Assembly: GCA_027310755.1 (NCBI GenBank)
Contig: DAIDAE010000003.1
Location: 1 to 43,746, forward strand
DNA from: Candidatus Micrarchaeaceae archaeon
GTDB taxonomy: Archaea > Micrarchaeota > Micrarchaeia > Micrarchaeales > Micrarchaeaceae
Direction of reading: 5' to 3'
Length of the DNA: 43,746 nt
The notes below the pieces were generated by a model. That model did no database searches, had not been told where the DNA came from, and was given only the letters and a program-made list of their open reading frames with translations. Both the position numbers and the translations under genes were made by a program. This document shows positions 1-8,222 of this stretch, piece after piece. Position 1 is the first letter of the stretch. Every line of letters starts with the position of its first letter.

Positions 1-22
1 TATAAAGATATAAATATTTTAT

Positions 23-928
23 TTGAGTAAACTTATTAATACTCAAGTAAATGATAACATGTTGGAAACTGTCATGCGCCCTGTTGCGGCGATCAGGACT
101 AAAGGGATGGCCCTTGCGCACGAGGCGGGGATCGACGAGGACGGGATAGGCATAAAGACCCTGCTCAGGACAAGGATAGTGGACAGCAGGTCCCTGGCCT
201 ACCTATGGATGGCGATAGAGAGCAACCTGAACGTGCTGATACTGGGTGACGGGCTCTCCGGCGGGCGACCCTTCATGTATTCGCTCTTTCCGTTAATACC
301 TCCTTACGACAGGACCATAGCTTTTGATTGCCATGCGAAAAACTCCAGATACCATGAAAACCTGATCAGCTACGTGCCATGCGGTCGGCACGAGGTGAGT
401 GGCGCACTAAAATCCGCAAGGGAGCTCCTGGCAAACAGGATAGTTGTGGCGGACCTGGAGAAATTTTCCAGGGAGGTGTTCTCCTGCGCAAACTGGGGGA
501 TCCCCTTCATCTCGACCATGGCGGGAGAGGAGCCCCGCATAGTTGACTCATTGAAGAAGAAGCGCGTTCCCGCCAATTCACTGAGCATGCTTGACGTTGT
601 CGTTTCGATGGGAAAGGCAGACGATTCCGTATGGAGGGTCAATGGCATCAGCGAATACCTTTGGTTCAGCAGGTCGGAGTATTTCATTGAGGAGGCGGTG
701 GCCTCCAAAAATTTTGAATTCAGGACGAACTGCGTGCTTGCGGGGGGCAAATTCAACAGCAAAAGCCTGCCCGTGTCAAAGGCGATGAAGGCGTACTCGG
801 ACCTCAACGTTGTAGGCAAAAAAGAGGCGGTCGAAGAGTTCGGGCGAAGGTCTGCATTTTTGGCAGGCTCTCTGGACAGCAATCTTCCAAGCAAGGAGTA
901 CATAGATTCCTATTTTGAGATAAAATAG
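23..928 (+). CDS. Degenerate archaellum/type IV pilus ATPase-like protein (FlaI/GspE/VirB11 family, probably catalytically inactive)
   Basis: LLRTRIVDSRSLAYLWMAIESNLNVLILGDGLSGGRPFMYSLFPLIPP resembles the FlaI core (AYLWMAIE...GGTASGKTTTLNAL..FIPP), but Walker A reads GDGLSGGRP. TTG start at 23; ATG at 59 is an alternative. Confidence 0.6.
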   Translation: MSKLINTQVNDNMLETVMRPVAAIRTKGMALAHEAGIDEDGIGIKTLLRTRIVDSRSLAYLWMAIESNLNVLILGDGLSGGRPFMYSLFPLIPPYDRTIAFDCHAKNSRYHENLISYVPCGRHEVSGALKSARELLANRIVVADLEKFSREVFSCANWGIPFISTMAGEEPRIVDSLKKKRVPANSLSMLDVVVSMGKADDSVWRVNGISEYLWFSRSEYFIEEAVASKNFEFRTNCVLAGGKFNSKSLPVSKAMKAYSDLNVVGKKEAVEEFGRRSAFLAGSLDSNLPSKEYIDSYFEIK

Positions 929-1003
929 CCCACCGTAAGTAATAAAGATTGATAAAGCCAAAGCATATCCGTAGTCACAGCTACGTAATTCCTATTTCTA
1001 CGT

Positions 1004-1075
1004 GGCCTTGGTGGTGTAAGGGCAGCACGGGAGGCTGTGGACCTCCAAGACCGGGTCCGATTCCCGGCCAAGGCC
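1004..1075 (+). tRNA. tRNA-His (anticodon GTG)
   Basis: Acceptor GCCTTGG/CCAAGGC with encoded G-1 and C73, anticodon arm GGAGG-CTGTGGA-CCTCC, T arm CCGGG-TCCGATT-CCCGG. CCA is not encoded. Confidence 0.95.
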
Positions 1076-1133
1076 CTTTTCAATGCAAAAGACTAACTAA
1101 TTTAAACTTTTTTTACTAGTATCAAGGGATATC

Positions 1134-2039
1134 ATGCTGAGCAGTCGGTTAGCGAAATCCCAGAGTGCCATGGAATACCTAATGACATACGGCTGGGCGA
1201 TACTCATAATTGCTGTTGTGCTTGGCGCGCTCTTTCAGCTTGGAGTATTCAGCGGGATAGGAACGCCCAGAGCACAGCCGGGTAATTGTCAGGTAGTAAA
1301 GGTTGGCAGCGGAATCACGCAGACCATCTCCCTTGTAGGGGAATGCCAAGGTCAGCAGCCCGAGTACGTGGCGCAGTTTAACAACGGCTACATATTAGTT
1401 GCAAACCCTTCCCAGAACAATGGCTTCCCGAATGGTTATACAATGGGTGCATGGGTGCAGTACGTTAATCCGGAAAGCGAATGCGGATATGCGCTTGCAA
1501 TGGAAGATAGCAGCGGGCAGCCGCGCGGCGGCGCCGTGCTCTCATGCAGCAACAGTCCAAAGCCTTATGGCGAGACTATCAATAATGTTGGCTATAACGT
1601 ATATGCGCCTGCAACCGGATCCCAGCAGACTGTGGCGTTCAATACATGGACCTTCATCACACTCTCGTGGAACCCTGCTGCGCAGACAATAACATTCTAC
1701 ATTAACGGCGCCATAGAAGGTGCCCCAGTTTCGGACGGAATCCTCCCTTCAAACATGATAATGCAAAATACACCGTATTATGTGATAGGCGGCCAACCCG
1801 GCGGAAGCTCATGGAACGGGAAAGAGGCAGATGCGCAGCTGTACAACACATCCCTTTCAGCCAGTGAGATAATGGCACTATATCAGGAAGGCATCGGGGG
1901 TGCACCCATAAGACCGCAGAACATTGTTGGCTGGTGGCCGCTCAATGGCAATTTCAATGATTATAGCGGCAATGCGAATAACGGACAGGCTTACGGTGAA
2001 GTGACTTTCAGCAGCGACTACACGGCACCACAAACATGA
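1134..2039 (+). CDS. Class III signal peptide (type IV pilin-like) protein with LamG/concanavalin A-like domain
   Basis: N-terminus KSQSAMEYLMTYGWAILIIAVVLGALFQLGVF is a class III signal. C-terminal part (NTWTFITLSWNPAAQTITFYINGAIEG...GWWPLNGNFNDYSGNANNG) is LamG-like. Confidence 0.8.
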   Translation: MLSSRLAKSQSAMEYLMTYGWAILIIAVVLGALFQLGVFSGIGTPRAQPGNCQVVKVGSGITQTISLVGECQGQQPEYVAQFNNGYILVANPSQNNGFPNGYTMGAWVQYVNPESECGYALAMEDSSGQPRGGAVLSCSNSPKPYGETINNVGYNVYAPATGSQQTVAFNTWTFITLSWNPAAQTITFYINGAIEGAPVSDGILPSNMIMQNTPYYVIGGQPGGSSWNGKEADAQLYNTSLSASEIMALYQEGIGGAPIRPQNIVGWWPLNGNFNDYSGNANNGQAYGEVTFSSDYTAPQT

Positions 2040-2044
2040 CCCCG

Positions 2045-2758
2045 CTATTTCACTGTGATGGTCATGTTTGATATATAGAGGGTGTCACCGTTGGAGCTGA
2101 AGTTGTCGGACCATCTATTGCCTCCGATCACCAGATTATATGTCTGGTTTGTCAGAACCTGGACACCATAAATTGATGCAATCAAGCTGCCGTCTGCGTA
2201 GAAATTTGCAGTTCTGTTTTCAAGCACTATCCTGTAGTTATGGCTTCTCCTGTCATTGTTGAATAGAGTCCTTTTTATTTCAGGCGTGTTGTTGCTGGGC
2301 TGTACATACGCTTTTATTATGCCATAGCCGTTGCCTCCCCTCATTTCGTCTGTGATACCTATTTCCTCTCCGTTCCATGTGTATATATTGGTGGACAAGA
2401 AGGTATACATGTCGTCAAATTCATAAGGAGCTGTGGAGTTTGTGTTCCATGTGGCGGTGAAGCTATATTCTATGACATTCGAGTAGTTGTCGATGCTGAG
2501 TGCATGGCTGTACGACGGGTAGGATCCTAGGGTGTTTGTCGGATAGGTAACCACAAGCAGGCTATTTTCAATAAAAATTGGTATAGATATTTCTGGATTG
2601 CTGCTTTCAAGTACGAATTGACCTGAGCCAAGGTTATAGGTGTTCTTGGAAGGACCCTCTGCTGCATATAGGATTATGGCCAATAGCGCTACTGCGAAAA
2701 TAATCAATGCTATATTCCTCAGCCTCCAGACCGAGCCTCTTTTTTGTTTGTTTTCCAT
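2045..2758 (-). CDS. Membrane-anchored extracellular protein, LamG-like fold possible
   Basis: One N-terminal TM (IALIIFAVALLAIILYA), then a beta-rich region (YRIVLENRTANFYADGSLIASIYG). Start taken at MENKQKRG (2758) rather than 2773. Confidence 0.6.
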   Translation of the reverse strand: MENKQKRGSVWRLRNIALIIFAVALLAIILYAAEGPSKNTYNLGSGQFVLESSNPEISIPIFIENSLLVVTYPTNTLGSYPSYSHALSIDNYSNVIEYSFTATWNTNSTAPYEFDDMYTFLSTNIYTWNGEEIGITDEMRGGNGYGIIKAYVQPSNNTPEIKRTLFNNDRRSHNYRIVLENRTANFYADGSLIASIYGVQVLTNQTYNLVIGGNRWSDNFSSNGDTLYISNMTITVK

Positions 2759-2878
2759 AAATCTCTCTTTCAAAGCGCGCGTATTTAAAACATGGTGTTT
2801 TCATCCATCGCGATCAATATCCAATCTCATCCACGACCAGCTTTGGTGAATTGTCCCCATCGTCTCCGACTGCAAAAA

Positions 2879-4438
2879 TCAGAAGACGTAGGTCCCCCAC
2901 CATCTCACGAGTCTTTTCCAGCCTACCCGCAGCGGCGACGTGTTCTTTTTTATGTCCTTGATCATGGACCTGTACAATATCTTCTCCTCCGCGTCAAGTT
3001 TGCCCTCCTTTACTATCTCCTGCTTCTTGCCGTCGACTATCTGGGTCTCGGTCTTGCTGATGACGTCCTTTTTGACCATGCTGTACCATTCGTCAAGCGA
3101 GCTTCCATTCACATCCTTGTCCTGCAGCACGGTTATCATGTCCCCCATGGTGAGCTTCCTCGGTTTTTTGTGCTCGTGCTCATGCAGGAGAGGGAGCATC
3201 ACGGCCTTGTCGCATATCCTCTCTATATCGGCGGGTGAGTAACCGGCCGTCGCGCGCGATAGCCTGCCCCACGCCAGGTGCGCCCTTGGCATGTTTCTTG
3301 TATGGTACTCGAAAAGCTTCTTCCTGGTTTTATAATTGGGGGGTGCCACATATACATGATCGCCGAACCTGCCGCTTCTCTTCAGCGCAGGGTCTATGTC
3401 CCACGGGGTGTTTGTCGCCCCTATAACGTAAATGCCCTCCGGGTTTGCTTCCACTCCGCTCATTTCAACAAGAAACTGGTTGACCGCGAGCCTCAGGGCC
3501 GAGCTCTCTCCTCCCTCCGGTCCGCCCCCGCCGCCCCTTTTCACTCCAAGAGCGTCGAGTTCGTCGAAGAATATTATACATGGCGGGTTCTTCCTCGCCT
3601 GCTCAAAGATCTGGTGCAGGTTCTTTTCCGTGTTGCCAGTGTACATGTCCACTATCTGGTTCACCCTCGCTATTATCACGTTTGCGCCAGCCTCGCCCGC
3701 TATCGCGTTGACCGTGTACGTCTTTCCGGCGCCGGGAGGGCCATACAGCAGCGTGCCCAGTCCGAGTTTCTTTCCGTACCTCTTGAAGAGGTCCGGTTTC
3801 TGTATCGCAAGCACTATGTTGTCCTTCAGGTATTTCTTGAGCTTGTCGAGCCCAATCACGCTGTCAAACTTCTGGTTTGACTTGTAAAAAGCCAGCTTCT
3901 TTATCTGTCCCTCCTCTATTCTTGTCTCCGTGTAGTCATATTTGTTGAGCTCCAGCTGCTTTGTCTTGGAATTTTTGCCATATGTAGAATCCACGTGAAT
4001 GAGAGAGTCAATGTGCTCCAGCCTGTTTTTTGCCTCGGTATAATCCGGATTGTTGGCCAGCGCCTTTTCGTACCAGAACCTTGCGCCAAGCAGGTCGTTG
4101 TTTGTCTCCGCCATATCCCCTATGAGCAACGGGGCATCCCCGCTCTTCGGCTGCAGCTCCATGACCTTGTCAAGATCCTTCTTTGCGGAGCTGAAGTTGT
4201 TCATTATCCTGTAGGTAAGGGCCCTGTTGAAATACGCGTCGGCGTACTTCTGGTCTACTTTTATCGCCTCCGTAAACTCCGCTAGCGCATCGTTGTAGTT
4301 GCCCTCCTCAAAGAGGGAGTTACCCTTCTTCCAGTGGTCCTTTGCCAGAGGGTCCACCTGCGGCTTCTGCTCTGTCTTTTCGGCCTTCTCGGCCTTTGTC
4401 GCCTTGTCGCCGCCCTGTTTCCCGCCGCTTTCAGCCAT
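2879..4438 (-). CDS. TPR-repeat AAA+ ATPase (Cdc48/Vps4-like AAA domain)
   Basis: TPR motifs (GNSLFEEGNYNDALAEFTEAIKVDQKYADAYFNRAL), Walker A GPPGAGKT, Walker B IIFFDELDAL, sensor GATNTP, arginine finger region SGRFGD. Confidence 0.9.
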   Translation of the reverse strand: MAESGGKQGGDKATKAEKAEKTEQKPQVDPLAKDHWKKGNSLFEEGNYNDALAEFTEAIKVDQKYADAYFNRALTYRIMNNFSSAKKDLDKVMELQPKSGDAPLLIGDMAETNNDLLGARFWYEKALANNPDYTEAKNRLEHIDSLIHVDSTYGKNSKTKQLELNKYDYTETRIEEGQIKKLAFYKSNQKFDSVIGLDKLKKYLKDNIVLAIQKPDLFKRYGKKLGLGTLLYGPPGAGKTYTVNAIAGEAGANVIIARVNQIVDMYTGNTEKNLHQIFEQARKNPPCIIFFDELDALGVKRGGGGGPEGGESSALRLAVNQFLVEMSGVEANPEGIYVIGATNTPWDIDPALKRSGRFGDHVYVAPPNYKTRKKLFEYHTRNMPRAHLAWGRLSRATAGYSPADIERICDKAVMLPLLHEHEHKKPRKLTMGDMITVLQDKDVNGSSLDEWYSMVKKDVISKTETQIVDGKKQEIVKEGKLDAEEKILYRSMIKDIKKNTSPLRVGWKRLVRWWGTYVF

Positions 4439-4497
4439 GTTGAACCTTCTTTCCCTTGTCTCTAAAACATGATATTAATCATATTTAATGGTTTTTG

Positions 4498-4944
4498 TCA
4501 TCTTTCCTTCTCATTTTTATTATTGTCCATTGTATCGAGCAATACGTTCAGCGCCTCATCCACCTCCTTTATGCCAGGATCGCTCCTGGGGAGGTTCTTG
4601 AGAGTACTGCTCTTGAACTTGGCCAGCAGTTGCCTTGCCTTCCCGTTCAGGTGGAGCAGGTCCCTTGATTTCACCTTGTATTCGCCCCTGAGCTGCCTTA
4701 TCATGAGCTCGCTGTCAGAGAACACGCGGAGGTCATAATCCTTGTGATCCATGATGTTCTTGGTGCACCATTCGAGGGCCAGCACCAGCGCGGTATACTC
4801 GGCGAAATTATTTGTCTTTATTCCATTGTATACCGAATTTGCCCCCACAAGCTTCCCGCCTGCGTCCCTTATCACGTATCCGGAAGCACTGGGTCCCGGA
4901 TTGCCCCTTGCTGCGCCGTCCGTATACACATTTATTACTGGCAA
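4498..4944 (-). CDS. rnhA: Ribonuclease HI
   Basis: MPVINVYTDGAARGNPGPSASGYVI...NNFAEYTALVLALEW...VFSDSELMIRQL. Confidence 0.92.
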   Translation of the reverse strand: MPVINVYTDGAARGNPGPSASGYVIRDAGGKLVGANSVYNGIKTNNFAEYTALVLALEWCTKNIMDHKDYDLRVFSDSELMIRQLRGEYKVKSRDLLHLNGKARQLLAKFKSSTLKNLPRSDPGIKEVDEALNVLLDTMDNNKNEKER

Positions 4945-5009
4945 GCATATTCACCGAACATGACCAATTATCCTTTGGCAAGCAATATTTAATAAAATCT
5001 GCACCCATA

Positions 5010-5618
5010 GTGTTATGTGATTCCCTGCCAGCCTACACCGTGGACGACGCCGGATTGCTGATAAAAGGAATAAGGAACGCCATAGAGCTCCAGATAATAA
5101 GCCCGAGATTCAGGCCAGAGATCATTGAGGAGCAGCTGCAGAAGTACGGCTCCAATGCCAGGATCCAGGTCCGGCTTTTTCACCATCCGACAAACACCCA
5201 GCGTGCTTTCTGCGCCAGGGAGGGCGTTTTGAGGAAGGCGATATCCAGCGCGGCATCGGCCATTGCGGCAGGCCAACCAGGGCAGCCTCCAATATCCGCA
5301 AAAGAATTGCCGGAACTGCTGGTAGAGATAAGCATATTCGATGATGAGGTTGCGCTCCCGGACGGCGCGGTGGGCAGGAGGAACGCCGTGGTACTTGGAA
5401 AAGACGGCCTAAAAGTGGAGTACGGGATGCACAGCGGCATGCTCATGCCTTCATATCCAGTGCGGAACGGGCTCAGCAAAACGGGGTTCCTTGAGGCGGC
5501 CTGCGAGTCTGCTGGGCTAGGAAAAGACTATTGGAAGCAGCCAAAAGTAAGAATCTATAAATTCGGGGTGCAAAGATTTATAGAAGAAACCCCCAACGGC
5601 AGGATAACAACCGGTTAA
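5010..5618 (+). CDS. AMMECR1 domain protein
   Basis: FVxxE-like beta-rich AMMECR1 pattern (CAREGVLRKAISSAASAIAAGQPGQPPISAKELPELLVEISIF). Frame open to 4812, but GTG at 5010 is the likely start. Confidence 0.8.
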   Translation: MLCDSLPAYTVDDAGLLIKGIRNAIELQIISPRFRPEIIEEQLQKYGSNARIQVRLFHHPTNTQRAFCAREGVLRKAISSAASAIAAGQPGQPPISAKELPELLVEISIFDDEVALPDGAVGRRNAVVLGKDGLKVEYGMHSGMLMPSYPVRNGLSKTGFLEAACESAGLGKDYWKQPKVRIYKFGVQRFIEETPNGRITTG

Positions 5619-5622
5619 TTCC

Positions 5623-7038
5623 ATGAAGGATCTAAGAGATTATGTAAAATACCTGTCCAGCAGGCATAGGCTGCTGGAAATAAACGAAGAGGTCGATCCA
5701 GACCTGGAGATATCGGCATTCACCGATGTTGCTGCCAGGGAAAGTGTGTATGAGAGCAAGACGCTTCTCTTCAACAATGTCAAGGGCTATAGCATCCCGG
5801 TTGTTACAAACCTTTTCGGCTCGATGTCAAGCGTGAAAGAACTCTTCAGCAACAGCTATGCCAGCGAGCTGCTCGGCAGCCTGGGCTCACTGAAATCAAA
5901 AGGCAAAATATCGCTGGTGAAGGGTTCGAAGATGTTCCTGGATTCAAAGCCAAAGCTTGTGGAATCCCAGCTGGGCAGATACAGGAGGCTCAACGGACTT
6001 GACGAACTGCCAATAACAAGGAGCTGGCCGAAGGACGGAGGCAAATTCATAACATGGCCGCTCGTCATAACCGAGAGCCCGAAGGACGGGTCTACAAACG
6101 TCGGCGTTTATCGGATGCAGGTGTATGACAGCCTGACCACTGGCATGCACTGGCAGGCCCAGAAGGGAGGCGCGATCCATGCAAAGGAGGCTGAAGAGGC
6201 AGGCAAGATTCTCAATGTCAGCGTATCCATAGGCACCGATCCGCACAACATGGTGGCTGCGGTGGCGCCATTGCCAGTCGGCTTCAGCGAATTCGCCTTT
6301 TCCGGCATAGTGAGAAGTTCCCCCACGGTGCTGATGAAGAACGGCAAATATCCATCCGTTCCGGCAAATTCAGAGATAATAATAAACGGCTACGTCGATC
6401 CCAAGGAAAAGAGGAAGGAGGGGCCCTATGGCGACCACACCGGATATTATTCATTTGTAGATCCGTACCCGGTCCTCCATGTCGATGCCATATACGCAAA
6501 GAAAGATCCTATCCTGCCAGCCAGCCTTGTGGGCCAGCCGTGGCACGAGGATGCGGTGCTCGGCCAATTCCTTTCCGATTTCCTCATGCCGGTCATAAAG
6601 GCGACAAATGAGAGCATCGTGGATATCTATCTCCCGCCGGAGGGAATATTCACCAACATGTGCTTTGTCTCGATGAAAAAAAGATTCCCCGGCGAGGCGA
6701 AGAAAGTGATGTTCTCCATACTCGGGCTGGGCCAGCTTTCATTCACCAAGATAATAGCGGTTTTCGACGATGACATAGACATAAGGGATGTCAGGAAGGT
6801 GCTTTGGGCGCTCGCCACAAGGGTAGAGCCGCAGAGGGACGTCCAGATAATAACCAATGCGCCGGCGGATTCCCTCGATCCAACGTCAAGCCTCCCCGCT
6901 TTCGGCTCAAAGATGCTGATAGATGCGACAAAGAAGACAAGGGAAGAGGGGTACAACAGGGAATGGCCTGAAACCCTTTCCATGCCAAAGGATCTTGTAG
7001 AAGAGGTTGAAAGGAAATGGCGACGCCTGAAAAGCTGA
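5623..7038 (+). CDS. ubiD: UbiD family prenyl-FMN-dependent decarboxylase (MqnL/UbiD-like)
   Basis: MKDLRDYVKYLSSRHRLLEINEEVDPDLEISAFTDVAARE; ITESPKDGSTNVGVYRMQVYD; EGPYGDHTGYYS. Confidence 0.92.
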   Translation: MKDLRDYVKYLSSRHRLLEINEEVDPDLEISAFTDVAARESVYESKTLLFNNVKGYSIPVVTNLFGSMSSVKELFSNSYASELLGSLGSLKSKGKISLVKGSKMFLDSKPKLVESQLGRYRRLNGLDELPITRSWPKDGGKFITWPLVITESPKDGSTNVGVYRMQVYDSLTTGMHWQAQKGGAIHAKEAEEAGKILNVSVSIGTDPHNMVAAVAPLPVGFSEFAFSGIVRSSPTVLMKNGKYPSVPANSEIIINGYVDPKEKRKEGPYGDHTGYYSFVDPYPVLHVDAIYAKKDPILPASLVGQPWHEDAVLGQFLSDFLMPVIKATNESIVDIYLPPEGIFTNMCFVSMKKRFPGEAKKVMFSILGLGQLSFTKIIAVFDDDIDIRDVRKVLWALATRVEPQRDVQIITNAPADSLDPTSSLPAFGSKMLIDATKKTREEGYNREWPETLSMPKDLVEEVERKWRRLKS

Positions 7039-7871
7039 TCGGAATTGCGAATCTCATCAAGCTTGAGAACACCATCTTCGTACTGCCATTCACGTACATA
7101 GGCATGCTTCTTGCCGGACAATTCGTATTTTCCACATTCATCCTGATAACGCTCGCGCTCGTATTCGCCCGTGGCGCAGCATTCACGGCAAACAGGTACA
7201 CCGGGTTTGACCTCGATGCAAAAAATCCTAAGAAAAAAGGCTTCCCGAGCGTAATTATGTACTCAAAGGCGGATCTGATGGTTATATTTGCCGCCTTTGC
7301 CATACTTTTTGAGGCGTGTGCATATCTCCTGAACACTATTTCTGCAATTTTGGCCCCGGTGGTGCTGCTGCTTGTTGTCATGGAGCCGTTGGCGAAGAAA
7401 TATACGCCGCACAGGCACCTCACAATGGCGTTTGTCATCGGACTCGGCATACTCGGAGGATATGTCGGCACATCCGGGATAATCCCGACGATATTGCCCA
7501 TATACGTGCTCCTCTTTGGTTATACCGCATTTTCCGGGGGCTCGGACGTGATACATACGCTGATGTATGTGGATTTCGATAAGAAGAACGGGCTCAGGAC
7601 GTATCCGGTAAAGTATGGGCCGGAGAAGGCAAAGCAGATATCAAAATACCTTCATTACTGGTCTTCGGCGCTTTTCATAGAGTTCGGGGCGCTCCTGGGT
7701 TCAATAGTTGTAGTGTCTGCTGGCGCAATAACTCTCGCCATCTTCTTCCTTGAGCACCGCAACCTTTCGGAGAAAAGCGACAGGTCAATATCGACTACAT
7801 TCTTCTATTACAATGCAGCGGTATCGATAATAATGTTAGTGTCAGTAATAATCTTTATCTATTCGTATTAG
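7017..7871 (+). CDS. ubiA: UbiA family polyprenyltransferase (MqnP/UbiA-like)
   Basis: LIKLENTIFVLPFTYIGMLLAG; NRYTGFDLDAKNPKKKG; second Asp motif DVIHTLMYVDFDKKNG; multiple TMs. Overlaps ubiD by 22 nt. Confidence 0.88.
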   Translation: MATPEKLIGIANLIKLENTIFVLPFTYIGMLLAGQFVFSTFILITLALVFARGAAFTANRYTGFDLDAKNPKKKGFPSVIMYSKADLMVIFAAFAILFEACAYLLNTISAILAPVVLLLVVMEPLAKKYTPHRHLTMAFVIGLGILGGYVGTSGIIPTILPIYVLLFGYTAFSGGSDVIHTLMYVDFDKKNGLRTYPVKYGPEKAKQISKYLHYWSSALFIEFGALLGSIVVVSAGAITLAIFFLEHRNLSEKSDRSISTTFFYYNAAVSIIMLVSVIIFIYSY

Positions 7872-7878
7872 AGTAGAT

Positions 7879-7940
7879 TGGGCTCATAGCTTAGAATGCG
7901 AATTTATGATTCTTTGTCTATAAAAAAATTCGCAGGCCCA
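7879..7940 (+). ncRNA. Candidate structured RNA element containing a copy of the tRNA-Ile 5' end
   Basis: TGGGCT [12-nt bulge] TGCGAATTT [20-nt loop] AAATTCGCA GGCCCA pairs as stacked 6-bp and 9-bp stems. GGGCTCATAGCTTA matches the tRNA-Ile 5' end at 13/14 positions. Confidence 0.35.
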
Positions 7941-8009
7941 GGCGGATTTATACCTGACGTTAAAGTGTCTAGTAAAAGTAAAACATATATAGGTTTAACT
8001 AAGAATAAG

Positions 8010-8028
8010 CTATTGCTTCAAGCAATAG
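8010..8028. repeat. Perfect inverted repeat immediately 5' of tRNA-Ile
   Basis: CTATTGCTT-c-AAGCAATAG. Confidence 0.8.
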
Positions 8029-8029
8029 T

Positions 8030-8142
8030 GGGCTCGTAGCTTACCTGTGGCGTGACTATTTGTTATTACGCGGGGCTAAAAGCCTGGTTGGAGCGTCCGA
8101 CTGATAATCGGAAGGTCGTGAGTTCAAATCTCATCGGGCCCA
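8030..8142 (+). tRNA. tRNA-Ile (anticodon GAT) with a 38-nt intron in the D arm
   Basis: Acceptor GGGCTCG/CGGGCCC, anticodon arm TCCGA-CTGATAA-TCGGA, T arm with TTCAAAT. Contiguous tRNA only after removing about 8043-8080. Confidence 0.93.
8043..8080 (+). other. Noncanonical tRNA intron (between tRNA positions 13 and 14)
   Basis: BHB-like: TAGC (8037-8040) pairs with GCTA (8075-8078), bulges TTA and AAA. Cutting each bulge after its second nucleotide gives GTAGCTT-AGCCTGGTTGGAGC. Confidence 0.8.
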
Positions 8143-8146
8143 CTTT
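8123..8146 (+). repeat. Direct repeat copy 1 (tRNA-Ile 3' end; candidate att site)
   Basis: TTCAAATCTCATCGGGCCCACTTT, identical to 9247-9270. Confidence 0.9.
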
Positions 8147-8222
8147 CTATTTTTACGACGACAAATCGACGACATTTCTGAGGCTAGTCTAGGCTTTTAG
8201 ATTTTAAGGTAGAGATCTTCTT

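Noticed and set aside
2879-2900. C-terminal HbYX proteasome-docking motif in the TPR-AAA protein (ends ...GTYVF)
   Set aside because: HbYX needs Tyr as the penultimate residue; here it is third from the end.
4751-4992. ORFs antisense to rnhA and similar overlapping ORFs throughout the track (e.g. 2792-3238, 22229-22666, 41964-42581)
   Set aside because: Mirror ORFs of strongly recognised genes, low-complexity or Cys/Ser-rich translations, no motifs.
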